DNA of 64,000 nucleotides, from contig NZ_FXBL01000004.1 in assembly GCF_900177325.1 (NCBI RefSeq), positions 1,674,001-1,738,000 of the forward strand, given 5' to 3'. How positions within the stretch are numbered: position 1 is the stretch's first letter; every line of letters begins with the position of its first letter. A program made the translations under genes and the position numbers. This document shows, piece after piece, positions 16,618-26,167 of this stretch. The notes under the pieces are model-generated. The model did not search any database, had not been told where the DNA came from, and saw only the letters and a list, made by a program, of their open reading frames with translations. The stretch comes from Mesorhizobium australicum. GTDB lineage: Bacteria; Pseudomonadota; Alphaproteobacteria; Rhizobiales; Rhizobiaceae.

Positions 16618-17595
16618 TCACCCCACATCCAGCACCACGTTGCCGACCGACCTGCCGGCTTCGACCTCCTCATGCGCCCTCGCAATGTCGCGCAGCAGGA
16701 AGCGCGGGCCGATCGAGTGGCGGATGCCACCGTCCTCGAGCGCCTTGGTCAGTTCGGCGATCGTCGCCTTACGGTCCTCCGGCTTGAGCTCGTAGAGGAG
16801 GAAGAATTTCAGCGTGTAGCTGTTCCAGAGCAGGGCGAGGAAATTGAGCGCGATGTCGGTCGGCTGGTTCGAGCCGTAGCAGACCATCGTCCCGTGCGGC
16901 GCCATCACCGCTTCGGCTATCAGCCGCGCGGTCGAGGAGAGGTCCATGTCGATGATGCCGTCGACGCCCTTGCCCTTGGTCAGGTCCTTCACGACCTTGG
17001 CGACATCCTTGTTCTGGTAGTCGACAACGAAGTCGGCTCCGCCGCTGCGGGCATGCTCGGCCTTGGCCGCAGAGGCGGTGCCGATCACGCGCGCGCCGCG
17101 CGCCTTGGCGAACTGAGAGGCATAATAGCCGACCGACGATCCGGCGCCGGTGATGAGCAGCGTCTTGCCACCGACGGGGCCGAGCAGGCGCAGGGCCTGA
17201 AGCGCGGTCAGCGCGGGAATGCCCAGGCACGCGCCGGTCGCGAAGTCGATCTTCGAGGGAAGGTGCACCGCCTGCTCGGCGGGAAGCACGCAATATTCGG
17301 CCGCGGTGCCGAACGGCCGCTTCCACTGCCCGTTCCAGATCCAGACGCGCTCGCCGATGCGGGCATGGTCCACGCCCTTGCCGACGGCGTCGATCACGCC
17401 GGCCCCGTCCGAATGCGGGATGATGCGCGGCCACATCAGCGGCCGCCCGCGCCGGCTCTTGACGTCGGAAGGGTTCACGCCCGAGGTGTGGATCTTCACC
17501 CGCACCTCGTTCAGCCCCGGTTCGGGCGTCTCCATCTCGCCGACATGCAGCACCTGTGCTGCGGCGCCGTTGTGTTCGTACCAGGCTGCTTGCAT
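16618..17595 (-). CDS. Zinc-independent quinone oxidoreductase-type MDR enzyme
   Basis: A 325-residue NADPH-dependent medium-chain reductase: GroES-like N-terminal half (VGEMETPEPGLNEVRVKIHTSGVNPSDVK), then a Rossmann half with the nucleotide motif TGAGSSVGYYASQFAKARGA and GGADFVVDYQNKD. It resembles NADPH:quinone reductases of the QOR/ZTA1 type and lacks structural-zinc cysteines. ATG at 17595 with GGAGGAGA upstream. It stands alone between two related toxin-antitoxin modules on the same strand. Confidence 0.85.
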   Translation of the reverse strand: MQAAWYEHNGAAAQVLHVGEMETPEPGLNEVRVKIHTSGVNPSDVKSRRGRPLMWPRIIPHSDGAGVIDAVGKGVDHARIGERVWIWNGQWKRPFGTAAEYCVLPAEQAVHLPSKIDFATGACLGIPALTALQALRLLGPVGGKTLLITGAGSSVGYYASQFAKARGARVIGTASAAKAEHARSGGADFVVDYQNKDVAKVVKDLTKGKGVDGIIDMDLSSTARLIAEAVMAPHGTMVCYGSNQPTDIALNFLALLWNSYTLKFFLLYELKPEDRKATIAELTKALEDGGIRHSIGPRFLLRDIARAHEEVEAGRSVGNVVLDVG

Positions 17596-17630
17596 GGGAT
17601 GTCTCCTCCGAAACGATGGTCTGCCCGAAC

Positions 17631-17929
17631 TCAATTGGAGAGGTAGCGGATCAGGTTTGGAATGTCGCGTCTTCCATCGATGACGTCCGCCACGAAGACG
17701 CGATCCGATTGCGTGTCGACGACATAAGGATCACGTGATTGCGAAAAACGAGGATCCGCCGCTTGCTGTCGAAACGCCGCCCCTTGTCCGGAAATTCGGC
17801 GAGCGATGCGACTGCTATCCTCAGCTCGGAGATGTAGCGTGCGGCAGCGTTGGGACTGCGTGCCCGGATATATTCTTCGATCTCGTTGAGATGGCGGACA
17901 GCGCGATCCCGCCAGACGATGCTAGCCAC
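17631..17929 (-). pseudogene. ParE-family toxin broken by a one-base deletion
   Basis: From ATG at 17929 the frame reads MASIVWRDRAVRHLNEIEEY, NAAARYISELRIAVASLAEFP and FRNHVIL, a good ParE toxin, then derails and stops at 17651. One base added at the Leu codon near 17726 restores VVDTQSDRVFVADVID and GRRDIPNLIRYLSN, ending in TGA at 17631, which is the normal ParE C-terminus. The lost base lies in a T-run (TT where TTT is expected, minus strand). Either a true inactivating mutation or a sequencing/assembly error. Confidence 0.75.
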
Positions 17930-18119
17930 GCGTTTTCTTCATCAGCGTATCGAAGACCTCGTCATGTGGCGTCTCCCCGCCCTCTTCTTCCGAGGCTGCA
18001 AATATCGCGTCGATTTTCTTGCGGAGCGCCATCTCCATCAGTGCGTGGCCGAGCTCCTCCTGTTCCTCTTCAGGCAGGTTTTCCGCTTCCGTGACGGCGC
18101 GCTTCAATATCTGGTTCAT
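17922..18119 (-). CDS. Antitoxin partner of the frameshifted ParE-like toxin
   Basis: A 65-residue protein, MNQILKRAVTEAENLPEEEQ then EELGHALMEMALRKKIDA and an acidic tail, paralogous to the antitoxin at 16364. Its start overlaps the stop of the upstream MsrQ-like membrane gene (ATGA), and its own stop overlaps the toxin start by eight bases. With the toxin frameshifted, it would be left as an orphan antitoxin able to cross-react with the sister toxin (inference). Confidence 0.75.
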   Translation of the reverse strand: MNQILKRAVTEAENLPEEEQEELGHALMEMALRKKIDAIFAASEEEGGETPHDEVFDTLMKKTRG

Positions 18120-18721
18120 GACCGGCTCCTGTCTTTCAGATTAGCACGGAAAACAGGCGGGAAGAAATGTCGTGCGACACGCGCCAGCCAGAGCCCGGCC
18201 AGCGGCCCGAAGTGGACCAAGGCTTCGAATGGCGACGCAGATAGAAGCAGCCAGTGAGCGAGTGTCAATGCAGCCGACACATAGGCGAGGCGCTGGATAC
18301 GCTTCCACCATCGTCCGAGCCGTGTGACGGCCGTCTGGTTCGATATGGCTGCAATCCCTGCCAGCAGCGCGAAGGCGATCCAGCCGGTCCACATCGAGGC
18401 GAAGGCCATGCCCTGGATGATCCAGTCGAGCCGGCCGATGCTGGCAGAGAAGACGACCACGTGGAACAGCGCATAGAAGAAGGCCGAGAGGCCGAAGACC
18501 CGGCGGCGCGAGACCAGCCAGGCGATCCAGCGGCCCTGCGGGAACAGGGCGCGCAGCGGCGAGATGCAGAGCGTGACGACCAGAAGCTTCGTCGCGACGT
18601 CGCCAGACGGGCGGATCGCGAAGCGCCAGGGCTCTCCGCCTGCGAGTCCCGCCGCGAGCAGCATCGCCGGCAGCGCCAGCAGCAGGCAGAGAACGGTACT
18701 GGATCGCGAAAGGGTCGGCAT
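18116..18721 (-). CDS. MsrQ/YedZ-like ferric-reductase-type transmembrane protein
   Basis: A 201-residue inner-membrane protein with about six hydrophobic helices. Histidines in FFYALFHVVVFSASIG and LTLAHWLLL sit where YedZ/MsrQ proteins bind heme, and KRIQRLAYVSAALTL matches that family. MsrQ passes electrons to the periplasmic methionine sulfoxide reductase MsrP, but no msrP gene is next to it here. ATG at 18721 is used. The stop overlaps the antitoxin start, an odd coupling for a membrane redox gene. Confidence 0.7.
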   Translation of the reverse strand: MPTLSRSSTVLCLLLALPAMLLAAGLAGGEPWRFAIRPSGDVATKLLVVTLCISPLRALFPQGRWIAWLVSRRRVFGLSAFFYALFHVVVFSASIGRLDWIIQGMAFASMWTGWIAFALLAGIAAISNQTAVTRLGRWWKRIQRLAYVSAALTLAHWLLLSASPFEALVHFGPLAGLWLARVARHFFPPVFRANLKDRSRS

Positions 18722-18854
18722 GTGTCCCGTGTCGCAGGTGATACAAATCAAAGCGCGGGCTGGATCACGCCCCGCTTCGCCTTCTGCTCTAACGCGATAG
18801 GAGGATTCGCTCAGGCCGCGCAACCGCGCGGCCGGCAGCATACGGCACCGGGTC

Positions 18855-19793
18855 ATGGCAGAGACGGCAGTTCAGGCTTCGCCGACGCGCGGCGACGAGA
18901 GACTGGGGTTCATCCTGGTCACGCTGTCGGCGCTGTTCTGGAGCTTTGGCGGAGCGATCGCGCGGTTCGTCGAGGCGGGCGACAGCTGGACCGTGGTGTT
19001 CTGGCGCTCGGTCTGGGCGGCGGCGTTCCTCATCGGCTTTATGGTCTGGCGCGACGGCGTGCGTGGCACGCTGGCGCTGTTCAGGGACATGGGCCTGCCG
19101 GGCGTCGCCGTCGGCGTCTGTTTCGCGATCGCCTCGACCAGCTTCGTGGTCGCGCTCGCTTACACGACGGTCGCGAACGTGGTGCTGATGCAGGCCGGCG
19201 TGCCGCTGCTTGCCGCCCTGATGGGCTGGATCATCTTCCGCGAACGGGTTTCGCTTCCGACCTGGTTCGCCATCGCGGCGGTGATCGCCGGCGTGGCGAT
19301 CATGGTGTCCGAGTCCTTCACCGGCGACGTGTCCCCGATCGGCGACGGGCTGGCGCTGTTGATCGCGGTCGCCTTCTCCTCGGCGACCGTGATGACGCGC
19401 AGGTTCGCCCATGTGCGGATGACGCCGGCGACCTGTCTCGGCACGCTAATCGCGGCGGTATTCGCCGCGACGCAAGTCTCGACCGTCCTGGTGAGCGGCA
19501 TCGACATGGCGTGGCTGTTCGCCTTCGGCGCGCTCAATCTCGGCCTCGGCCTCGCGCTCTTCGCCACCGGCGCGCGGCTGATTCCGGCGGCCTTCGCAGC
19601 ACTGCTGGGAACGCTCGAAACCGTGCTCGGCCCGGTCTGGGTGTGGCTGATCCACGGCGAAACGCCGTCGGCGCGCACCGTGCTCGGCGGAACGGTGATC
19701 TTCGCTGCCCTTCTCGTCCACATCGCGCTCGAATTCCGCCGCCAGGCGCAGCCGCGCAAGCCGGGCGTCACCGGCATGCCGGCGCCGCGCTGA
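18855..19793 (+). CDS. EamA-family (DMT) transporter
   Basis: A 312-residue membrane protein with ten predicted helices in two EamA repeats (repeat 1 about residues 17-150, repeat 2 about 165-295). Motifs typical of RhaT/YdcZ-like exporters are FWRSVWAA, YTTVANVVLMQAGVPLLAAL and ETVLGPVWVWLIHGE. Such carriers export metabolites or amino acids; the substrate cannot be told. It is divergent from the MsrQ-like gene. Confidence 0.85.
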   Translation: MAETAVQASPTRGDERLGFILVTLSALFWSFGGAIARFVEAGDSWTVVFWRSVWAAAFLIGFMVWRDGVRGTLALFRDMGLPGVAVGVCFAIASTSFVVALAYTTVANVVLMQAGVPLLAALMGWIIFRERVSLPTWFAIAAVIAGVAIMVSESFTGDVSPIGDGLALLIAVAFSSATVMTRRFAHVRMTPATCLGTLIAAVFAATQVSTVLVSGIDMAWLFAFGALNLGLGLALFATGARLIPAAFAALLGTLETVLGPVWVWLIHGETPSARTVLGGTVIFAALLVHIALEFRRQAQPRKPGVTGMPAPR

Positions 19794-19945
19794 GGCCCCC
19801 CTTGTCCGCCTCTGGCCGGTTGCCGTTCCCTCCTGGATTTCGAGGCTTGCCGCACTGCGAAAACGCCAATAGGCTGCGCACAAACCCGGCCCTGAAGGAC
19901 CGCTGTGGGAGCCGGGATTGGGGTTAAGACAGAGGAGAATACTCG

Positions 19946-21040
19946 ATGCGCAAGGCAATCGGGATCACGGCCGCGACCGCACTGGCAAGCATCTTCGCCT
20001 ACGGCGCCTTCGCTCAGGAAAAAGTCGTCAACGTCTACAACTGGTCTGACTATATCGACGATTCCATCCTCGAGGACTTCACTAAGGAGACCGGGATCAA
20101 GGTCGTCTACGACGTGTTCGACTCCAACGAGATCCTCGAGACCAAGCTGCTCGCGGGCGGCACTGGCTACGACGTCGTCGTTCCCACCGGCGCGTTCCTC
20201 GCGCGTCAGATCGAGGCTGGCGTGTTCCAGAAGCTCGACAAGGCGAAGCTGCCGAACATCTCCAACATGTGGGACGTGGTGGCGACGCAGACGGCGAAAT
20301 ACGATCCGGACAACGCCTATTCGGTCAATTACATGTGGGGCACGACCGGCATCGGCTACAACGTCAAGAAGATCCAGGACGCGCTCGGCGTCGACAAGAT
20401 CGACTCGTGGAAGACCGTGTTCGATCCGGAAGCGATGAAGAAGCTCAACGAGTGCGGCGTCTACATGCTCGACGCGCCGCAGGAGATCATCCCGACGGCC
20501 CTCAACTTCCTCGGCCTCAATCCGGATAGCCGCGACCCGGCCGAGCTCGCCAAGGCTGAGGAACTGCTGCTGGCCATTCGGCCCTACGTGCGCAAGTTCC
20601 ATTCGTCCGAATATATCAACGCGCTCGCCAATGGCGACATCTGCCTCGCCGTCGGCTGGTCGGGCGACGTGTTCCAGGCGCGCGACCGCGCGGCGGAAGC
20701 CGACCAGGGCGTCGAGATCGCCTATTCCATCCCCGCGGAGGGTGCGGAGATGTGGTTCGACCAGCTGGCGATCCCGGCGGACGCCAAGCATGTCGACGAG
20801 GCGCATGCCTTCATCAACTACATCATGAAGCCGGAAGTGGCCGCCAAGGCCTCCAACTACGTCTTCTACGCCAACGGCAACAAGGCCTCGCAGGAGCTTC
20901 TCGACAAGGAGGTGCTCGACGACCCGGCCATCTATCCGGACGAAGCGACGATGGCGAAACTCTTCATCACGCTGCCCTACGACCCGAAGACGCAGCGGCT
21001 TATCACCCGGAGCTGGACCAAGATCGTTTCGGGACAGTGA
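19946..21040 (+). CDS. potF: Putrescine/polyamine ABC transporter, periplasmic binding protein
   Basis: A 364-residue spermidine/putrescine-binding protein with a signal peptide (cleavage after AFA, about residue 23). The N-terminal VVNVYNWSDYIDDSILEDF is diagnostic of PotD/PotF; SVNYMWGTTGIGYN and GWSGDVFQARDRA follow. It heads the potFGHI operon, preceded by GGAGAA at 19934. The polyamine-degrading puuA/puuB genes lie 10 kb to the left, so uptake and catabolism are encoded in one neighbourhood. A hairpin directly after the stop probably lowers read-through to the rest. Confidence 0.95.
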   Translation: MRKAIGITAATALASIFAYGAFAQEKVVNVYNWSDYIDDSILEDFTKETGIKVVYDVFDSNEILETKLLAGGTGYDVVVPTGAFLARQIEAGVFQKLDKAKLPNISNMWDVVATQTAKYDPDNAYSVNYMWGTTGIGYNVKKIQDALGVDKIDSWKTVFDPEAMKKLNECGVYMLDAPQEIIPTALNFLGLNPDSRDPAELAKAEELLLAIRPYVRKFHSSEYINALANGDICLAVGWSGDVFQARDRAAEADQGVEIAYSIPAEGAEMWFDQLAIPADAKHVDEAHAFINYIMKPEVAAKASNYVFYANGNKASQELLDKEVLDDPAIYPDEATMAKLFITLPYDPKTQRLITRSWTKIVSGQ

Positions 21041-21046
21041 CATGAG

Positions 21047-21074
21047 AAAGCCCCGGCACGACCGGGGCTTTTTT
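21047..21074 (+). terminator. Intra-operon attenuating hairpin after potF
   Basis: A ten-pair stem AAAGCCCCGG / CCGGGGCTTT with a five-base loop, then TTT. It sits eight bases after the potF stop and 30 before potG, so it would cut or stabilise transcripts and favour the binding protein over the permease parts. Confidence 0.8.
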
Positions 21075-21103
21075 CTTCGGGAACAGGGGGCGGGGGACGC
21101 CAC

Positions 21104-22243
21104 ATGAAATCGCTCGGCAGCATTCGCAGAAGCTTCGCGCCCTGGACGGACGCGACGGCGAAGCCTTACATCGTGTTCGAGAACGTCACCAAGAAGTTCT
21201 CCGACTTCGTCGCGGTCAACAACCTGTCGCTCTCTATCTACGAGCGCGAATTCTTCGCACTGCTGGGAGGCTCCGGCTCGGGAAAGTCGACGCTGCTGCG
21301 CATGCTGGCCGGGTTCGACGAGCCGACATCGGGCCGCATTCTGCTGGACGGCCAGGACCTGCGCGGCATCCCGCCCTACAAGCGGCCACTCAACATGATG
21401 TTCCAGTCCTATGCGCTGTTCCCGCATATGACGGTGGCACAGAACATCGGCTTCGGCCTCAAGCAGGAGGGCGTGGCGAAAGCCGAGATCGAAAAGCGCG
21501 TCGCCGACATGCTCAAGCTGGTCAAGCTCGAGCAGTTCGCGCAGCGCAAGCCGCATCAGCTCTCCGGCGGCCAGCGGCAGCGCGTGGCGCTGGCACGCTC
21601 GGTGGCGAAACGGCCGAAAGTGCTTCTGCTCGACGAGCCGCTCGGCGCGCTCGACAAGAAGCTGCGCGAGGAAACCCAGTTCGAGCTGATGGACCTGCAG
21701 CAGAACCTCGGCCTTACCTTCATCGTCGTCACGCACGACCAGGAAGAGGCGATGACGATGGCCGACCGCATCGCCATCCTCGACAAGGGACAGCTGATGC
21801 AGGTCGCGACCCCGGCGGAAGTCTACGAGGCGCCGGTGTCGCGCTTCGTCGCCAACTTCGTCGGCAATGTGAACATGCTCGAAGGAAAGGTCGCCGAGAG
21901 GGTCGAGAAGACCGCTCGGATAACCGGCGCGAGTGGCGCGCAGATCAACGTCGAGAATGCAGGCGAGGCAAAGGCCGGCGACGAAGTGACCTTTGCGATC
22001 AGGCCCGAGAAGATCAAGGTGTCGTCGCGCCGGCCCGAAGGGGCCGCGAATGCGATGGAGGGAGAGATCTACGACCTCGCCTACCTCGGCGACATGACGG
22101 TGTACCACGTCAGGCTGGCGGACGGTCAGGTGGTGAAGGCAAGCGCGCTGAACAGCGCGCGCGTCACCGAGGATCCGCTCACCTGGAACGACAAGGCCTG
22201 GATTTCCTTCGCGCCCGACGCCGGCGTCGTGCTGACGCGCTAG
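21104..22243 (+). CDS. potG: Putrescine ABC transporter ATP-binding protein
   Basis: A 379-residue ATPase: Walker A GGSGSGKST (about residues 58-66), Q-loop MMFQSYALFPHM, signature LSGGQRQRVALARS, Walker B VLLLDEPLGALD and the H-loop VTHDQEEA, then a TOBE domain (about 290-375). An N-terminal extension (about 20 residues before PYIVFENVTKKF) is usual in PotG. It works with PotH/PotI. Confidence 0.95.
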   Translation: MKSLGSIRRSFAPWTDATAKPYIVFENVTKKFSDFVAVNNLSLSIYEREFFALLGGSGSGKSTLLRMLAGFDEPTSGRILLDGQDLRGIPPYKRPLNMMFQSYALFPHMTVAQNIGFGLKQEGVAKAEIEKRVADMLKLVKLEQFAQRKPHQLSGGQRQRVALARSVAKRPKVLLLDEPLGALDKKLREETQFELMDLQQNLGLTFIVVTHDQEEAMTMADRIAILDKGQLMQVATPAEVYEAPVSRFVANFVGNVNMLEGKVAERVEKTARITGASGAQINVENAGEAKAGDEVTFAIRPEKIKVSSRRPEGAANAMEGEIYDLAYLGDMTVYHVRLADGQVVKASALNSARVTEDPLTWNDKAWISFAPDAGVVLTR

Positions 22244-22253
22244 GAGAAGGCGC

Positions 22254-23222
22254 ATGTCCGATCTCAGCACGTCCCTCCCGCAAGCCACCGCTCCACGACC
22301 CGATGTCGTGACGCATACGCTGTGGGGCGCGATCAGCAGCCGCCTGGTGATCGCCGTTCCCTATCTGTGGCTGCTTCTGCTCTTCCTCATCCCTTTCCTG
22401 ATCGTCTTCAAGATCTCGCTGTCGCAGACGGCGATCGCGATGCCGCCTTACACGCCGACCTTCGACCTCTCGGCCGGTATTTCGGGCCTGTGGGAGGGGA
22501 TCAGGGAATTCTCCTTCGACAACTATCTCTGGCTCGTCGACGACCCGCTTTACTTCAACGCCTATGTGTCGAGCGTGGTCATTGCGGGCATCTCGACCTT
22601 CCTCGCCCTTCTCGTCGGATTCCCCATCGCCTACGGCATGGCGCGCGCGCCGACGACGCTGCGCCCGCTGCTGCTGATGCTGGTCATCCTGCCGTTCTGG
22701 ACCAGCTTCCTGATCCGCGTCTACGCCTGGATCGGGATCCTGAAGCCCGAGGGCCTGCTCAACCAGTTCCTGATCTGGACCGGCATCATCGACCAGCCGC
22801 TGATCATCCTGAATACGCATACGGCGATCTTCATCGGCATCGTCTATTCCTACCTGCCCTTCATGGTCCTGCCGCTCTATTCGACGCTGGAGAAGATGGA
22901 CTATTCGCTGATCGAGGCGGCGCAGGATCTCGGCTGCCCGCCCATCGCGGCGTTCTGGAAGATCACCTTCCCGTTGGCCATGCCCGGTATCGTCGCCGGC
23001 TGCCTGCTGGTCTTCATTCCCGCGACCGGCGAGTTCGTCATCCCGGACCTGCTTGGCGGCTCGCAGACGCTGATGATCGGCAAGACGCTGTGGAACGAGT
23101 TCTTCGCCAACCGCGACTGGCCGGTCTCCTCGGCCGTGGCGGTCATTCTGCTGCTGCTGCTGGTCGTGCCGATGATGTTCTTCCAGCGGGCGCAGGCCAA
23201 GGCGCAGGAAGAGGGGCGTTGA
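22254..23222 (+). CDS. potH: Putrescine ABC transporter permease
   Basis: A 322-residue inner-membrane permease with six helices and the EAA loop (EAAQDLGCPPIAAFWKITFPLAMPG). The segment SQTAIAMPPYTPTF after the first helix and LLVFIPATGEFVIPDLLGG are typical of PotH. AGGAGAAGG precedes ATG. It is ten bases behind potG and one base before potI. Confidence 0.95.
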   Translation: MSDLSTSLPQATAPRPDVVTHTLWGAISSRLVIAVPYLWLLLLFLIPFLIVFKISLSQTAIAMPPYTPTFDLSAGISGLWEGIREFSFDNYLWLVDDPLYFNAYVSSVVIAGISTFLALLVGFPIAYGMARAPTTLRPLLLMLVILPFWTSFLIRVYAWIGILKPEGLLNQFLIWTGIIDQPLIILNTHTAIFIGIVYSYLPFMVLPLYSTLEKMDYSLIEAAQDLGCPPIAAFWKITFPLAMPGIVAGCLLVFIPATGEFVIPDLLGGSQTLMIGKTLWNEFFANRDWPVSSAVAVILLLLLVVPMMFFQRAQAKAQEEGR

Positions 23223-23223
23223 G

Positions 23224-24048
23224 ATGAACCCGACCTGGTCCCGCTTCAATATCGCCTCGGTCGTGCTGGGCTTCGCCTTCCTCTACCTGCCGATCGTCCT
23301 TCTGGTGATCTTCTCGTTCAACGAATCGAAGCTCGTTACCGTCTGGGCCGGCTTCTCGACCAAGTGGTACGGCGAACTGTTCCGCAACCAGAGCCTCATG
23401 GATGCGGCCTGGGTGACGGCGCGCGTGGCCTTCCTGTCCGCGACCTTCGCCACCATCCTCGGCACGATGGCAGCGCTGGCGCTCACCCGCTACACCCGCT
23501 TCCGCGGCCGCATGCTGTTCTCGGGCATGGTCTTCGCGCCGCTGGTGATGCCTGAAGTGATCACCGGCCTGTCGCTGCTCTTGCTGTTCGTCGCCGTCGG
23601 CCTCGACCGCGGCTTCCTTACCGTGACGCTGGCGCACATCACCTTCTCGATGTGCTTCGTCGCCGTCGTCGTGCAGTCGCGGCTGATGACGTTCGACCGC
23701 TCGCTGGAGGAAGCGGCGATGGACCTCGGCGCTACGCCGACGAAGACCTTTTTCCAGATCACGCTGCCGGTGATCCTGCCGGCGGTCGTTTCGGGCTGGA
23801 TGCTCGCCTTCACGCTGTCGCTCGACGACCTGGTCATCGCCAGTTTCACCTCGGGCCCTGGCGCCACGACGCTGCCGATGAAGATCTATAGCCAGGTGCG
23901 CCTCGGCGTGACACCCGAGATCAATGCGGCGTGCACGATCCTGATCGGCATCGTGGCGACCGGCGTCATCATCATGTCCATCGTCAACAAGCGCCGAGAG
24001 GTCCAGCGGCTTCGCGACGAGAGGGCAGCCGAACGCGAGGTCGGCTAG
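23224..24048 (+). CDS. potI: Putrescine ABC transporter permease
   Basis: A 274-residue permease, six helices, EAA loop EEAAMDLGATPTKTFFQITLPVI, with SFNESKLVTVWAGFSTKWYGELF near the start as in PotI/PotC. It closes the operon and forms a heterodimer with PotH. The last four bases overlap the convergent DUF6460 gene. Confidence 0.95.
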   Translation: MNPTWSRFNIASVVLGFAFLYLPIVLLVIFSFNESKLVTVWAGFSTKWYGELFRNQSLMDAAWVTARVAFLSATFATILGTMAALALTRYTRFRGRMLFSGMVFAPLVMPEVITGLSLLLLFVAVGLDRGFLTVTLAHITFSMCFVAVVVQSRLMTFDRSLEEAAMDLGATPTKTFFQITLPVILPAVVSGWMLAFTLSLDDLVIASFTSGPGATTLPMKIYSQVRLGVTPEINAACTILIGIVATGVIIMSIVNKRREVQRLRDERAAEREVG

Positions 24049-24290
24049 GGACCTCGCGGCGGCCGCAGAAGGGCGACCACCAGCCAGATCGGCAGGATCA
24101 CCATCGAGCCGAGGATGAGGTTCGGCAGCGCCCAGGCCGCACCCTGCTGCAGGAGCGCAAGCGTCCGCTCCGGCGTGAGGCCCAGTTCGATCAGGATGTC
24201 GGCGGCGGACAGGTCGAGCGCCGACAGCGCTGCACCCGTCAGCAGCGATACGACCACGATCTTGAATACGCCGGAAATGATTCTGAACAT
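24045..24290 (-). CDS. DUF6460-like small membrane protein
   Basis: An 81-residue protein with two hydrophobic helices (about residues 5-25 and 50-72) around LDLSAADILIELGLTPERTLALLQQ. It resembles the DUF6460 family of rhizobia, function unknown. Convergent with potI. Confidence 0.7.
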   Translation of the reverse strand: MFRIISGVFKIVVVSLLTGAALSALDLSAADILIELGLTPERTLALLQQGAAWALPNLILGSMVILPIWLVVALLRPPRGP

Positions 24291-24355
24291 TCCGCGTCCC
24301 GCCCGCAGGGGAGACTATAGCGATTCGCCGCTGAGTTGAATCTCTCTCGCGCCGG

Positions 24356-26167
24356 CTACGGCTCGAATGTCGACAGAACCGCCGACATGTAGGGCGCCTC
24401 CCAGGATCCGCCGATGAAGAAGAACCTGGGCTCCTCTGTCGGAGGTTGTGCCGGCTGTGCGCCCGCAGGCGCACGCTTGTCGAGGCTGAGCGAGAGAGCG
24501 AGGCTGCGGCCGACGAAGGGCACGATGCCGTTGAACGTCAGCACATCGCCGGAGGTCCACGCCTTGGCCGCGTCGATCCGTGCGACCCCGCTGCCGATCG
24601 TCGCCTTGAACTCCGCGCCCTCGATCGCGAGGGCGCCGCCTCCGACCGCGCTGAGCGGGAAGAACCCCGCGCCCGGCTGGTTGGCTCTCAGTTTGTCGAG
24701 GTTGAAGTCTTGCAGTGCGCCCGGCCCAAGCTTGCCGCTGATCGTGCCCTCGGTCGTGTAGGGCAGGGAGGTCGTGTCGGTGATCGGGCTCTTGAGCACG
24801 ACACTCAGCGATCCTTTCGCCTGCGGGGCATTCCGGCTCCAGCCGATCCGCTCCGCCATCTGCGCCCAGTCGATTCCGACCGCCGAGACCCGCATCTCGC
24901 CGATCTCACCCTCCGGCTTCCGGTCGACCCGGAATCCGGCCTGGATCTCGCCGCCGAGCGCGGTCGCGTCGGAGATGTCGAACGCGGCGAAGCCGCTTCT
25001 GACCTGCGCGGTCGCGGCGACGTTGCTCAACTGGATGTCGCCGCCGGTCGCGCGCGCCGCCGAAAGGCGCAGGTCCAGGCTCAACTGGTCGGTGAAGGCG
25101 AGGTCGAAGACGGGACGCTTCGAGGTCTGGCTGAGAGGGGTGGAGAAAGCGGCAAGGAAGCGGCCGAGATCGAGCGTCTCGAAGGCGAGCGTGCCCGACA
25201 CGCTGGGCACCGGTCCGGCAAGGGCGAATTCCAGCGCGCCCACACCCGGATTCTCATTGATCGACAGGCGCGCGTCGGAGAGTTTCACCCCGTTCATGTC
25301 GCCGGACGCATTGCCGGTGAGGGACAGCGCGCCCATCGCGGCCCCCGGTGGGATGTTGGTCTGCGACCATTCGAGCGCCCGGCGCACGGAAGGCGAGCTC
25401 GCCGTCAGTGATCCGTCGAAGGAGAAGCCTTCGCTGCGCGATACGACACCCGAAAATGCGGCCTTGAACGGATCGGACTCGAAGGACGCCGTTACCGCGG
25501 TCGCATCGCGGGCTGCGAGCTTCAACGGGGAATCCACCCGGACCGCGTATCGAATGGATTCGCCCCGCCATATTCCGCTGCCGTTGAGCAGCGCCGGCGA
25601 GCCCGCCGTGCTCCATTCCGCGAGGCCGGTCAGGTCGGTCGCGATGTCGCGATCGCCTTTCGCGCTGACCAGGCGTCCCTCCGAGAATCGGATGACGCCG
25701 AGCGCGGGGCCATTCCGCGGCATATCCTTTCCGGCCGATTTGAGAATCTCGGCAAGGCGTCCGCCGTCGGGCAGGAAGGGGAGTTGGAAACGCTGGCTGA
25801 TCTGCTCGACGCGCAGCACGGGGCGCTCCAGCGTCACCATGTCGAACTCGATCCATCCGAGCAGCGCCTGCCAGGTCGACAGGTTGACGACCAGCCGTTC
25901 GGTCTCGAGCACCGGCGGAGCGTCGGGCGCGCCCCAGCGGCGGAAGCTGACATTCTCGAAGACGGCCTTGAGCGAGGGCCACAGGACCAGATCAGGGGCC
26001 TCGCCGAGCGTCACCCGATATCCGGTGCGCGCCGACAGTTCCTGCGAGATGCGGGTGCGCACGATCTGCGTGGAGGCGATGAGCGGCAGGGAAACCAGCA
26101 CGAGCGCAATCACGACGCAGACTGCGACGACCGCCCAGATGGCTTTCCTGACAAGGGGAGCCGGCAT
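24356..26167 (-). CDS. AsmA-family envelope protein
   Basis: A 603-residue protein with one N-terminal membrane helix (about residues 7-30) and a long periplasmic part. The start of the periplasmic part ([35 protein letters not shown]) is the AsmA N-terminal domain, and [20 protein letters not shown] with TFNGIVPF belongs to the AsmA C-terminal domain. Members of this beta-taco group are linked to outer-membrane lipid homeostasis. ATG at 26167 with AGGA upstream. It is divergent from the acetoacetyl-CoA synthetase gene. Confidence 0.85.
   Translation of the reverse strand: MPAPLVRKAIWAVVAVCVVIALVLVSLPLIASTQIVRTRISQELSARTGYRVTLGEAPDLVLWPSLKAVFENVSFRRWGAPDAPPVLETERLVVNLSTWQALLGWIEFDMVTLERPVLRVEQISQRFQLPFLPDGGRLAEILKSAGKDMPRNGPALGVIRFSEGRLVSAKGDRDIATDLTGLAEWSTAGSPALLNGSGIWRGESIRYAVRVDSPLKLAARDATAVTASFESDPFKAAFSGVVSRSEGFSFDGSLTASSPSVRRALEWSQTNIPPGAAMGALSLTGNASGDMNGVKLSDARLSINENPGVGALEFALAGPVPSVSGTLAFETLDLGRFLAAFSTPLSQTSKRPVFDLAFTDQLSLDLRLSAARATGGDIQLSNVAATAQVRSGFAAFDISDATALGGEIQAGFRVDRKPEGEIGEMRVSAVGIDWAQMAERIGWSRNAPQAKGSLSVVLKSPITDTTSLPYTTEGTISGKLGPGALQDFNLDKLRANQPGAGFFPLSAVGGGALAIEGAEFKATIGSGVARIDAAKAWTSGDVLTFNGIVPFVGRSLALSLSLDKRAPAGAQPAQPPTEEPRFFFIGGSWEAPYMSAVLSTFEP

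Noticed and set aside
19160..22288. A 1042-residue open frame on the minus strand
   Set aside because: It lies antisense to the EamA, potF and potG genes, has Arg/His/Asp-rich shadow composition and no domain; it arises from codon bias of the real genes.
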